A DNA stretch of 64,000 nucleotides from Rhodoplanes tepidamans (GTDB lineage Bacteria; Pseudomonadota; Alphaproteobacteria; Rhizobiales; Xanthobacteraceae): contig NZ_JAUSUJ010000021.1 of NCBI RefSeq assembly GCF_030813915.1, positions 1 through 64,000 on the forward strand. The letters are read 5' to 3'. Of the stretch, positions 33,767 to 48,858 are shown in pieces. The position numbers and the translations under genes are program-made. The notes under the pieces are model-generated. The model was not told the DNA's origin, searched no databases, and was given only the letters and a program-made list of their open reading frames with translations. How positions within the stretch are numbered: the stretch's first letter is position 1; each line of letters starts with the position of its first letter.

Positions 33767-35263
33767 TCAGTGGCGCTCGAACCGCACCACCGGCGCCTCG
33801 ACGCCACGCGGTCCGGCCGCCGGCACCGTCGGGAGCTGGGAGACGACCGGCAGCGCCATGTAGGCCGAGTCGTCGAGCGTGCGAACGAAGTCCGCGAACC
33901 ATAGCTGGACCGACGACGCACGCAAGACTTTCATGTTGGCCTCGAAACGCTCGCAGCGCTCCTCGAGCGACATCGTCAGCGCGCGGCCGATCGCCGCGCC
34001 GATCGCCGCGTTGTCGTGCGGATTGACGAGCAGCGCCGCGTCGAGCTCGCGCGCCGCGCCGGCGAACTCGGACAGCACCAGCACGCCGGGATCGAACGGA
34101 TTCTGGGCCGCGACATACTCCTTGGCGACCAGGTTCATGCCGTCGGCGAGGGGCGTCACCAGACCGACATGGGCGGTCCGGTAGAAGCCGGCCAGAGTCG
34201 ATTGGGCGTAGCCCTTGTTGAGATAGCGGATCGGCGTCCAGTCGGGCTCGCCGAACCGGCCGTTCACGTCGCTGACCAGATGGGCGATCTCCGACTTGAG
34301 GGCCTTGTAGGCCGGGATGTCGCCGCGCGACGGGACCGCGATCTGCATCAGCGTCACGCCGCGGCGGAACGACGGCTCGCTATCGAGCAGCGCCGCGAAG
34401 CCGCGGATGCGGTTCGGCAGGCCTTTGGAGTAGTCGACGCGATCGACCCCGATGGCGAGCTTGGCGCCGTGCAGGCTCGAGCGCAGGCGCGACACCTCCG
34501 GGCGGGCCGCCGCCCTGGTGGCGCGGCTGGCGAACAGCTCGGTGTCGATGGTGATCGGGAAGGCGCCGAGCCGCGTCTCGCCCTGACGCGAGCGCACGAC
34601 CGTGCCGGCGCCGGACCCGCCGGCCGTCACCGTGCCGGTGACGGCGAGGCCGAGCTCGCGCCTCAGATAGTCCTCGAAGTTGCGCCGGGAGTCGTCGGTC
34701 TGGAAGCCGATCAGATCATAGGCCAGCATCGCCTCGACGAGCTCGCGATGATGCGGGACGGCGACGAGCGTGTCGCGGCCCGGCAGCGGCGTGTGCAGGA
34801 AGAAGCCGATCGGCTGGGAGACGCCGAGCCGGCGGAGCTCGGCGCCGAGCGGCAGGAAATGATAGTCCTGCACCCAGACCATCGCCTCGCCGCGGCAGAA
34901 GCGCAGCAGCGCGCGCGCCATGATGCAGTTCACCTCCCGATAGGAGGCGTAATCCTGCGGGCTGGTGTCGATCAGGTCGGGACGCGAATGCAGGGCCGGC
35001 CACAAGGCCGAGTTGGAGAAGCCTTCGTAGTAGCCGCGATAATGCGCTGTCGGCAGGTCGAGTGTCGCCAGTGCACCTTTGCCGAGCGCTTCCACCTCGA
35101 CGAACGGCTCCTTGGCGGAGGCGTCGCGGGTGCGTCCGCTGGCGCCGACCCAGATGGCTCCCGAATCCGTCACGGCCGGCAGCAGAGCCGCGGCCAGGCC
35201 GCCCGTCATGGGCTCGTCCGCCTTGGCTCTCGCCACCCTGTTGGAAACCACGACGATGTCCAC
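33767..35263 (-). CDS. otsA: Trehalose-6-phosphate synthase (GT20)
   Basis: OtsA joins glucose-6-phosphate and UDP- or ADP-glucose to trehalose-6-phosphate. The 498-aa product has VVVSNRVARAKADEPMTGGL at the N-terminus, MVWVQDYHFLPLGAELRRLG near residue 128, IGVDRVDYSKGLPNRIRGF near 268, and the donor-site VLSEFAGAARELDAALLVNP near 395. The start is GTG 35263 because AGGAGG stands 7 nt before it; a TTG six bases earlier is too close to that site. The trehalose-phosphate phosphatase gene is 15 kb away in the same island. A likely EcfG-type promoter lies upstream. Confidence 0.96.
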   Translation of the reverse strand: MDIVVVSNRVARAKADEPMTGGLAAALLPAVTDSGAIWVGASGRTRDASAKEPFVEVEALGKGALATLDLPTAHYRGYYEGFSNSALWPALHSRPDLIDTSPQDYASYREVNCIMARALLRFCRGEAMVWVQDYHFLPLGAELRRLGVSQPIGFFLHTPLPGRDTLVAVPHHRELVEAMLAYDLIGFQTDDSRRNFEDYLRRELGLAVTGTVTAGGSGAGTVVRSRQGETRLGAFPITIDTELFASRATRAAARPEVSRLRSSLHGAKLAIGVDRVDYSKGLPNRIRGFAALLDSEPSFRRGVTLMQIAVPSRGDIPAYKALKSEIAHLVSDVNGRFGEPDWTPIRYLNKGYAQSTLAGFYRTAHVGLVTPLADGMNLVAKEYVAAQNPFDPGVLVLSEFAGAARELDAALLVNPHDNAAIGAAIGRALTMSLEERCERFEANMKVLRASSVQLWFADFVRTLDDSAYMALPVVSQLPTVPAAGPRGVEAPVVRFERH

Positions 35264-35345
35264 GGTCAATCCTCCTCGCAGCCGGCTCGCACCCGGCGGA
35301 GCAGCCGGTCACGGTCATCATCACGCCTCGTTCACGCCTCGAAAC

Positions 35346-35370
35346 AACAACTTAGAATGCACCGGGTTCC
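35346..35370 (-). promoter_or_regulatory. EcfG-like promoter candidate for otsA-malQ
   Basis: On the minus strand, GGAAC (35370-35366), 16 bp, then TGTT (35349-35346). This differs by one base from the GGAAC-N16/17-CGTT general-stress consensus. It lies 83 bp before the otsA start. Confidence 0.45.
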
Positions 35371-35503
35371 CCTCCGCGAGGCCGCCGTCGAATTTCGGGC
35401 AAAACCGCCGGTAAGATCGACACGGGATTCGATGCTTCGAAGGCGTGGCGGACGCGGCACCGGCCGCTCCGCGCCGGCTTCGCGAAGGCCTCCAAATGGA
35501 ACC

Positions 35504-35528
35504 GGAACGCCCCTGATTTGTTTTCGTT
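35504..35528 (+). promoter_or_regulatory. EcfG-type promoter for glgE
   Basis: GGAAC (35504-35508), exactly 16 bp, CGTT (35525-35528). This is a full match to the promoter consensus of the alphaproteobacterial general-stress sigma factor EcfG (RpoE2). It lies 38 bp before the glgE ATG, in an AT-richer patch. Confidence 0.65.
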
Positions 35529-35566
35529 TACCGTCGGGTAGCACCGGCACAGCAATCATTCGGGAC

Positions 35567-37549
35567 ATGACGCACGATCCGCGCCTTACCTCGGCCCTGG
35601 ACGCGACTCCGCTCGATTCGGACGTCGATGGTCGCCGCTACGTCATCGAAGACGTGTACCCGACCGTCGATGCCGGCCGGCATCCGGTGAAGCGCATCGT
35701 CGGCGAGCCTGTCGACGTGTGGGCGGACATCTTTCGGGATGGCCACGAGGTGACGGCGGCCGCGCTGCGCTGGCGGCGCGAGGGCGAGCGCGGCTGGTGG
35801 ACGGCACCGATGGTCCCGGTCGAGAACGACCGCTGGCACGGCACCTTCGTGCCGATCGAGCTCGGCCGCCACGCGTTCGCGATCGAAGCCTGGACGAGCG
35901 CCTTCGGCACCTGGCGTCGCGACACGCTCGCCAAGCAGAAGGCGGGGCTGGACATCACGCTGGAGCTGAAGGAAGGCCGCGAGCTCGTGGCCGCGGCACT
36001 GCCGCGCGCCGGCGACACCGCCGGCCGTCTGCAGGCGGCGCTGAACCGGTTCGACACGACCGCGGACGCGCGGCCGCTGCTCGCCGAGGAGCTCGCCGCC
36101 GCCATGGCGGCGGTCGAGCCGCGCCCCGACCTCACCTGGAGTCAGGCCTACCCGTTGATGATCGAGCGGGCGCGGGCGCGCGCCGGCGCATGGTACGAGC
36201 TGTTTCCGCGCAGCCAGACCGACGATCCCGGCCGTCACGGCACGTTCGACGACGTCATCGCCCGACTGCCCGATATCGCTGCGATGGGCTTCGATGTCCT
36301 CTATTTCCCGCCGATCCACCCGATCGGCGTGACGAATCGCAAGGGCAAGAACAATTCGCTGAAGGCCGAGCCGGGCGATCCGGGCAGCCCCTATGCGATC
36401 GGTGGCGCCGAGGGCGGCCACGACGCCGTCCACCCGCAGCTCGGCACGCTCGCGGACTTCCGTCGGCTGGTCGCCGCGGCCCGCGGGCACGGGCTCGAGA
36501 TCGCGCTCGACTTCGCCACCCAGTGCTCGCCCGACCATCCGTGGATCAGGCAGCATCCGCAGTGGTTCAGGTGGCGGCCGGATGGCTCGATGAAATACGC
36601 CGAGAATCCGCCGAAGAAGTACGAGGACATCACCAATCCGGACTTCTACTGCGCCGACCGTGTCGCTCTGTGGGAGGCGCTGCGCAACGTGGTGGAGTTC
36701 TGGGCCGAGCAGGGCGTTCGCATCGTGCGGGTCGACAATCCGCACACCAAGCCGTTCCCGTTCTGGGAGTGGATGATCCACGAGGTGCAGACGCGCTTTC
36801 CCGACGTGATCTTCCTGTCCGAGGCGTTCACCCGCCCGAAGGTGATGAAGGCGCTGGCCAAGCTCGGATTCTCGCAGTCCTACACCTACTTCACCTGGCG
36901 CACCGGCAAGGACGAGCTGTCCGCCTACATGGCCGAGCTGACCCGGCATCCCGAGCGCGAGTACTTCCGGCCGAACTTCTTCGTCAACACGCCCGACATC
37001 CTGCCCTTTCATCTACAGGGCGGTGAACGCTGGATGTTCATGTCGCGGGTCGCGCTGGCCGCGACGCTCGCCGGCAGCTACGGTGTGTTCGCCGGCTTCG
37101 AGCTGCTCGAGCACACGCCGCTCGCACCCGGACGGGAGGAGTATCTCGACTCGGACAAGTACGAGATCCGGCCGCGCGACTGGAACGCGCCCGGAAACAT
37201 CAAGGGCTACATCGCCCAGCTCAACGCCATCCGGCGTGCCAATCCGGCCCTGCAGCAGACCGCGAACTTCGGCTTCGCACAGGTCGACAGCCCCAACGTG
37301 ATCGGGTTCGTCAAGGAGTCGGTCGCCCACGACAACGTGGTGGCGGTCGCCGTGGCGCTCGCGCCGGGACCGCACGACGTCTGGCTTCATTTCGGCGACA
37401 TGCGGATCGGCCCGGAAGGCGCGCGCCGTCCGGTGCGGGCCGTCGAGAACCTGGTGACGGGCGAATGGCGCCTGGTCGAGTGGGGCGGCGTACGTCTCGC
37501 CATCGATCCGGACCGCGACCCCGCCGTGCTGATGCGTTGCGTCGCCTGA
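35567..37549 (+). CDS. glgE: Alpha-1,4-glucan:maltose-1-phosphate maltosyltransferase
   Basis: GlgE (GH13_3) extends alpha-1,4-glucan with maltosyl units from maltose-1-phosphate. The 660-aa product has an N-terminal beta domain and helical insert (about 1-200), then the barrel with PIHPIGVTNRKGKNN, nucleophile D in RIVRVDNPHTKPFPFWEW (about 390), acid/base E in IFLSEAFTRPKVM and D in NTPDILPFHLQGG. The frame is open far upstream across otsA, but homology starts at ATG 35567. It leads a tight plus-strand operon: glgE, treS-mak, glgB, glgX, treY. Confidence 0.96.
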   Translation: MTHDPRLTSALDATPLDSDVDGRRYVIEDVYPTVDAGRHPVKRIVGEPVDVWADIFRDGHEVTAAALRWRREGERGWWTAPMVPVENDRWHGTFVPIELGRHAFAIEAWTSAFGTWRRDTLAKQKAGLDITLELKEGRELVAAALPRAGDTAGRLQAALNRFDTTADARPLLAEELAAAMAAVEPRPDLTWSQAYPLMIERARARAGAWYELFPRSQTDDPGRHGTFDDVIARLPDIAAMGFDVLYFPPIHPIGVTNRKGKNNSLKAEPGDPGSPYAIGGAEGGHDAVHPQLGTLADFRRLVAAARGHGLEIALDFATQCSPDHPWIRQHPQWFRWRPDGSMKYAENPPKKYEDITNPDFYCADRVALWEALRNVVEFWAEQGVRIVRVDNPHTKPFPFWEWMIHEVQTRFPDVIFLSEAFTRPKVMKALAKLGFSQSYTYFTWRTGKDELSAYMAELTRHPEREYFRPNFFVNTPDILPFHLQGGERWMFMSRVALAATLAGSYGVFAGFELLEHTPLAPGREEYLDSDKYEIRPRDWNAPGNIKGYIAQLNAIRRANPALQQTANFGFAQVDSPNVIGFVKESVAHDNVVAVAVALAPGPHDVWLHFGDMRIGPEGARRPVRAVENLVTGEWRLVEWGGVRLAIDPDRDPAVLMRCVA

Positions 37550-37591
37550 TCGTGCGGCCGGACGAGCCATTTCCAGCAAATTCGGAACACC

Positions 37592-40884
<3,293 letters not shown>

Positions 40885-40888
<4 letters not shown>

Positions 40889-43047
40889 CTGAGGTCGTCA
40901 CCCCGGAGGCTCACGCCATCATCGGCGGCTATCACGCCGATCCGTTCCGTTATCTCGGGCCCCATGTCGACCGTGGGCAGCCGATCGTGCGGGTCTACCT
41001 GCCCGGCGCCCGGCAGGTCCGGGTCCGCTACCCGGACGGCCAGGAGAGCGAGCTCAGGCGCATTCACGATGCAGGCCTGTTCTCCGGCCAGGTGCCGTCC
41101 AGCGGCCGCGACTACCGGCTGATCGCCGGCTGGGGGAAGGGAGACCCGGTCGAGTTCGACGACCCCTATCGATTCGCCCCGGTCTTCTCCGACCTCGACC
41201 TCTACCTGATGGGCGAGGGGACGCACCTGCAGATCTACGACCGGCTCGGCGCCCATCCGATGGTGCACGAGGGTGTCCAGGGTGTCGCCTTCGGGGTGTT
41301 CGCGCCGAACGCACGTCGGGTCAGCGTCGTCGGCGACTTCAACTTCTGGGACGGTCGCCGCCACGCCATGCGGGTGCGCGGCAACGGCTTCTGGGAGATC
41401 TTCATCCCCGACGCCAAGGCCGGCGCCAAGTACAAGTACGAGATCATCGGGCCGCACAGCGCCGCGCCGCTCCTCAAGGCCGACCCTTACGCCTTCTCGG
41501 CCGAGGTGCGCCCGCTCACCGCCTCGGTGATCGTCGATCCGGCGACGCTGCCGCAGATCGCCCCCGGGCCGGCCGGCATCAACCGGCACGACGCGCCGAT
41601 CTCGATCTACGAGGTCCATCTCGGGTCGTGGCGGCGCAACCCGTATCTCAATAATTCCTGGCTCACCTACCGTGAGCTCGCCGACCAGCTGCCGCAATAC
41701 GTCGCCGACATGGGCTTCACCCATGTCGAGCTGCTGCCGATCGCCGAGCACCCGTTCGACGCCTCCTGGGGCTATCAGCCGACCGGCCTCTACGCGCCGA
41801 CCAGCCGCTTCGGGACGCCGCACGACTTCGCCTGTCTCGTCGACGCCTTCCATCGGCACGGCGTCGGCGTCATCCTCGACTGGGTCCCGGGCCACTTCCC
41901 CGACGATCCGCACGGACTCGCGCAGTTCGACGGCACCGCGCTCTTCGAGCATGCCAACGCCATGCAGGGCCGGCATCTCGACTGGAACACGCTGATCTAC
42001 AATTTCGGCCGGCGCGAGGTGGCGAACTTCCTGGTCGCCAACGCGCTGTTCTGGATGGACCGCTACAAGATCGACGGCCTGCGCGTCGACGCGGTCGCCT
42101 CGATGCTCTATCTCGACTACTCGCGGCCCGAGGGCGGCTGGATCCCCAACAAGTACGGCGGCCGCGAGAACCTCGAGGCGATCGACCTCCTGCGCCGCTT
42201 CAACACCGAGGTGTTCGGCCGCTTCCCCAACGCCACCACGATGGCGGAAGAGTCGACCGCCTGGCCGCTCGTCTCGCGGCCGGCCGACGTCGGCGGCCTG
42301 GGCTTCGGCTACAAGTGGAACATGGGGTGGATGCACGACACCCTGCGCTACATCGCCAAGGATCCGATCTACCGCAAGCACCACCACGGCGACGTCACCT
42401 TCGGGATGCTCTACGCTTTCTTCGAGAACTTCGTGCTGCCGCTGTCCCACGACGAGGTGGTGCACGGGAAGGGCTCGATCTTCGGCCGCATGCCGGGCGA
42501 CCGCTGGCAGCGCTTCGCCAATCTGCGCGCCTACTACACGTTCATGTTCGGCCATCCCGGCAAGAAGCTCCTGTTCATGGGCGGCGAGTTCGCCCAGGAG
42601 CGCGAGTGGGCGCACGACCACAGTCTCGACTGGCACCTGCTCGAGAACAAGGAACACGCCGGCGTCCAGTCGCTGGTCCGCGATCTCAACCGGCTCTACA
42701 AGTCGCTGCCGGCGCTGCATCAGCTCGATGCGGAGGCCGGGGGCTTCGAGTGGATCGTGGTCGACGACGCCGACAACAGCGTCTTCGCCTGGCTGCGGCG
42801 CGGCCGCGATCCCGGCTCGATCTGCCTGGTCGCCGTCAACTTCACGCCGGCGCCGCGGGAGAACTACCGCATGCGGGTGCCGTTCGGCGGTGGCTGGCGC
42901 GAGGTGTTCAACAGCGATGCCGAGATCTACGGCGGCGGCAACATCGGCAACGGCGGGCGGATCGAGGCCGAGGACACCGGCCACGGCGCCGTGCTGAATC
43001 TCGTCCTGCCGCCGCTCGCCGGGATCATCCTGGTCCCGGAGGCGTGA
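40885..43047 (+). CDS. glgB: 1,4-alpha-glucan branching enzyme
   Basis: GlgB forms alpha-1,6 branches in the glucan made by GlgE. The 720-aa product has the N1 and CBM48 domains ([20 protein letters not shown], about 133-152), the GH13_9 barrel with the nucleophile in [20 protein letters not shown] (about 400), acid/base in [11 protein letters not shown] and [12 protein letters not shown], and a C-terminal all-beta domain. The length is normal. It is translationally coupled to treS by a 4-bp overlap and followed 4 bp later by glgX. Confidence 0.97.
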
Positions 43048-43051
43048 CGGC

Positions 43052-45127
43052 ATGAGGGTCGAGCCGGGCGCGCCGCATCCGCTCGGCGCGACCTTCGACG
43101 GGCGCGGAACGAACTTCGCGATCTTCTCGGCCAACGCCGAGAAGATCGAGCTCTGCCTGTTCGACAACACGGGACGGCGCGAGACCGACCGCATCGTCCT
43201 GCCGGCCTGCACCGAGGACGTCTGGCACACCTATCTGCCGCAGGTCGTCCCGGGCCAGGTCTACGGCTACCGGGTCTACGGGCCCTACGATCCGGAGCGC
43301 GGCCACCGCTTCAACCACCACAAGCTGCTGCTCGACCCCTATGCCAAGCGGCTGACCGGGCATTTCGTCTGGAGCGACGCGCATTTCGCCTATCGCATGC
43401 GCAGCGCCCGGGCCGATCTCTCGTTCGACAAGCGCGACAACGCGCGCGGCGTTCCCAAGGGTGTCGTGGTCGACGACGCGTTCACCTGGGGCCAACACAG
43501 CCGCCCCTCGGTGCCCTGGCATTCCACCGCGATCTACGAGGCGCATGTGCGCGGCCTCACCATGCAGCGCGACGACGTGCCCGCGCATCTGCGCGGGTCG
43601 TTCCGCGGGCTCGCCGCGCCGGCCATGATCGAGCACTACCGGCGGCTCGGCATCACGGCCATCGAGCTTCTGCCCGTGCACGCCTTCGTCGACGAGCGGA
43701 TGCTGGTCGACCGCGGCCTGCGCCAGTACTGGGGCTACGGCACGATCGGCTTCTTCGCCCCGGAGCCGCGTTACGGCACGCCCGAGACCGGCGTCGAGGA
43801 CTTCAAGGCGATGGTCGGCCAGCTCCACGATGCCGGCCTCGAGGTCATTCTCGACGTCGTCTACAACCACACCGGCGAGGGCAACCATCTCGGCCCGACG
43901 CTGTCGTTCCGCGGCATCGACAACGCCTCGTACTACTGGCTGCGGCCGAACGCGCTACGCTACTACGAGGACTTCACCGGCACCGGCAACTCGCTGAACC
44001 TCACCCATCCGCGCGTCCTGCAGATGGTGATGGACTCCCTGCGATACTGGGTCGAGCAGTGCCACGTCGACGGCTTCCGGTTCGACCTCGCGACGACGCT
44101 CGGCCGCGAGCCGCACGGCTTCGATCCGACCTCCGGCTTCTTCGCCGCGATCGGCCAGGATCCGGTGCTGTCCCGCGTGAAGCTGATCGCGGAGCCCTGG
44201 GACATCGGGCTCGGCGGCTATCAGCTCGGCGGCTTCCCGGCCGGCTGGTCGGAGTGGAACGACCAGTTCCGCCGCACCGTGCGCTCCTTCTGGCGTGGCG
44301 ACGCCAACCAGATCCGCGATCTGGCGGCGCGGGTCACCGGCTCGGCCGACCGCTTCCGGCATCGTCGCCGCATGCCGCGCGCGAGCATAAACCACGTCAC
44401 GGTGCACGACGGCTTCACGCTCGCCGATCTGGTCAGCTACGCGCGCAAGCACAACGAGGCGAACGGCGAGGGCAACCGCGACGGGTCCGACGACAACATC
44501 AGCGCCAACTGGGGCGTCGAGGGACCGACCACCGACAAGGAGGTGCTGGAGATCCGCCGGCGGGTGCGCAGCGCCATGCTGGCCACCCTGTTCCTGTCGC
44601 AGGGCGTGCCGCTGATGTTGGCCGGCGACGAGGTCGGCAATTCGCAGGGCGGCAACAACAATCCTTATTGCCAGGACAACGAGGTCGGCTGGGTCGACTG
44701 GTCCGGCCGCGGCCGCGCCGGCGACGACCTGAGCGGCCTGGTCGAGGCGCTCACGGCGCTGCGGCGCGACTATCCGCAGCTGCAGGGCCGGCGCTGGCTG
44801 GTCGGCCGGCGCGGCGACCAGTACGACGTGAAATGGCTCACCCCCGGTGGAACCGAGATGGACGGAGCGGATTGGGCCTTTGCGGAAGCGCGGTTCCTCT
44901 CCTACGTCCTCGCGCCGCTCGAGCCGTCGGGTGCCCCCTTGCTGATCCTGTTGAACGCTGCCGCCCATTCGGTCGATTTCGTGCTGCCGAAATGGCCCGA
45001 TTGCACCGGCTGGCGCCGCGTTCTGTCGACCGTCGCGCTTGCCGAGGATGGCACGGCGGTGCTGGTGCCGGGCACCAAGCTCGCGGCTCCGTCCCGTTCC
45101 GTCAGCGTCTTCGCCGGCACCGCCTGA
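43052..45127 (+). CDS. glgX: Glycogen debranching enzyme GlgX
   Basis: GlgX (GH13_11, isoamylase type) hydrolyses alpha-1,6 branches of limit glucan; the homologous TreX supplies linear glucan to TreY. The 691-aa product has an N-terminal CBM48 domain (GTNFAIFSANAEKIELCLFD), then TAIELLPVHAFVDE, LDVVYNHTGEGN, nucleophile D in DGFRFDLATTLGRE (about 345), acid/base E in KLIAEPWDIGLGGYQLG and VTVHDGFTLADLVSY. GGAGG lies 8-12 nt before ATG 43052. Confidence 0.96.
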   Translation: MRVEPGAPHPLGATFDGRGTNFAIFSANAEKIELCLFDNTGRRETDRIVLPACTEDVWHTYLPQVVPGQVYGYRVYGPYDPERGHRFNHHKLLLDPYAKRLTGHFVWSDAHFAYRMRSARADLSFDKRDNARGVPKGVVVDDAFTWGQHSRPSVPWHSTAIYEAHVRGLTMQRDDVPAHLRGSFRGLAAPAMIEHYRRLGITAIELLPVHAFVDERMLVDRGLRQYWGYGTIGFFAPEPRYGTPETGVEDFKAMVGQLHDAGLEVILDVVYNHTGEGNHLGPTLSFRGIDNASYYWLRPNALRYYEDFTGTGNSLNLTHPRVLQMVMDSLRYWVEQCHVDGFRFDLATTLGREPHGFDPTSGFFAAIGQDPVLSRVKLIAEPWDIGLGGYQLGGFPAGWSEWNDQFRRTVRSFWRGDANQIRDLAARVTGSADRFRHRRRMPRASINHVTVHDGFTLADLVSYARKHNEANGEGNRDGSDDNISANWGVEGPTTDKEVLEIRRRVRSAMLATLFLSQGVPLMLAGDEVGNSQGGNNNPYCQDNEVGWVDWSGRGRAGDDLSGLVEALTALRRDYPQLQGRRWLVGRRGDQYDVKWLTPGGTEMDGADWAFAEARFLSYVLAPLEPSGAPLLILLNAAAHSVDFVLPKWPDCTGWRRVLSTVALAEDGTAVLVPGTKLAAPSRSVSVFAGTA

Positions 45128-45203
45128 CACCGGCGCGGCGTGTCGGGCGCGTCGCCGCGTCCCGGACGACGAGACCGACCCGCGACCCGCCGAAGGAGGC
45201 TCG

Positions 45204-48002
<2,799 letters not shown>

Positions 48003-48065
48003 ATCAAGTTACCGTCACGTCTCCGCGGTAGGCTTCCGCATCGCTGGTCGCGACGCGCCCGGTCC

Positions 48066-48091
48066 GGAACTGCGCGGGCGCTCTTTCCGTT
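48066..48091 (+). promoter_or_regulatory. EcfG-type promoter before the DUF2934 gene
   Basis: GGAAC (48066-48070), 17 bp, CGTT (48088-48091), a full match to the GGAAC-N16/17-CGTT general-stress consensus. It points at the DUF2934 gene and possibly the GH15 gene beyond it. Confidence 0.65.
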
Positions 48092-48133
48092 CTCGACATC
48101 GATGCCCCCGACCCCGTGGCCCAGGAGACACCC

Positions 48134-48487
48134 TTGGACGACCAGACCCCCATGGACGACCATGAGCAGCGCGTACGCGAGCGCGCCTATCAGATCTGGC
48201 AGGAGCGGGGCTGTCCCGAAGGACAGTCGGACGCGCACTGGGAGCTCGCCAGTGAGCTCGTGGCGATCGAGGAGAACCACCGGCTCGCGATGATTCCAGT
48301 CGACCGCGATCCCGAGGATTCCTCGATCGCCGGGGACCACGCCGAGCCCGCAGGCCCGGCTGCGGCAGCGGCCGGCGAGCTGCCGACCCTCACCGACGAA
48401 GGCGAGCAGATCTATCCGCCGAGCCGCGCCGCCGAGGCGGACGCCGGCGAGGTCGTCCCGCCGGAGGAGGTCAAGGCCGCCGAATGA
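48134..48487 (+). CDS. DUF2934 domain protein
   Basis: The 117-aa acidic protein has one DUF2934 motif near its start (HEQRVRERAYQIWQERGCPE, then AHWELASELVAIEE) and a disordered Ala/Glu-rich tail. DUF2934 has no established function but is common in rhizobial stress-linked genes. The start is unsure. TTG 48134 follows AGGAGA by 5 nt; GTG 48116 and ATG 48152 are alternatives in the same frame. It has its own EcfG-type promoter motif. Confidence 0.75.
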   Translation: MDDQTPMDDHEQRVRERAYQIWQERGCPEGQSDAHWELASELVAIEENHRLAMIPVDRDPEDSSIAGDHAEPAGPAAAAAGELPTLTDEGEQIYPPSRAAEADAGEVVPPEEVKAAE

Positions 48488-48858
48488 CGTGAGCCGCGCC
48501 GGCCCGCCCGCCGCCACCGAGCGGCGGCGGCCCGGCCGTGCGTTCACGATCGCGAGCGCGAGACCCGGAACCTCTCGTCGCTCGTATACCCCCACCTCGT
48601 GCTCCGCGACGGCGGAGCATTCGAGCTCCCTGCGCGCGGCGCGTCGGCGCCGTCCGAGGCGCGGTCGGGGCCGAACCCGGCCTCGCGCGGACGATCTCCG
48701 GACACCGGTGCGCAGCCTCGCACGCGCCTGTGGGCTTGTCCCGGCCATAAACGTTTGTTCTTCTGCGTCCGAGCCCGACGGGCGCTCCGCCCTGGCAGGC
48801 CGGAGCCGACCGACGCCGTCACGAATCCCGACACCGGATCCGAGTTTCGTTTTCCTTC
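48488..48858. other. Intergenic stretch before the GH15 gene
   Basis: No gene seen. It opens with a GC hairpin (CGCCGC-CACCGA-GCGGCG near 48509-48526), which may weakly terminate the DUF2934 transcript. A GGAAC at about 48568 lacks a matching -10 box. The last 130 bp are less GC-rich (CATAAACGTTTGTTCTTC) and could hold the GH15 promoter. Confidence 0.4.

Noticed and set aside
34016-35566. Upstream extension of the glgE frame across otsA
   Set aside because: It is antisense to OtsA motifs. GlgE similarity and an EcfG-type promoter both fit a start at 35567.
48564-48590. A fifth EcfG-type promoter before the GH15 gene
   Set aside because: GGAAC is present, but no CGTT follows at 16 or 17 bp.
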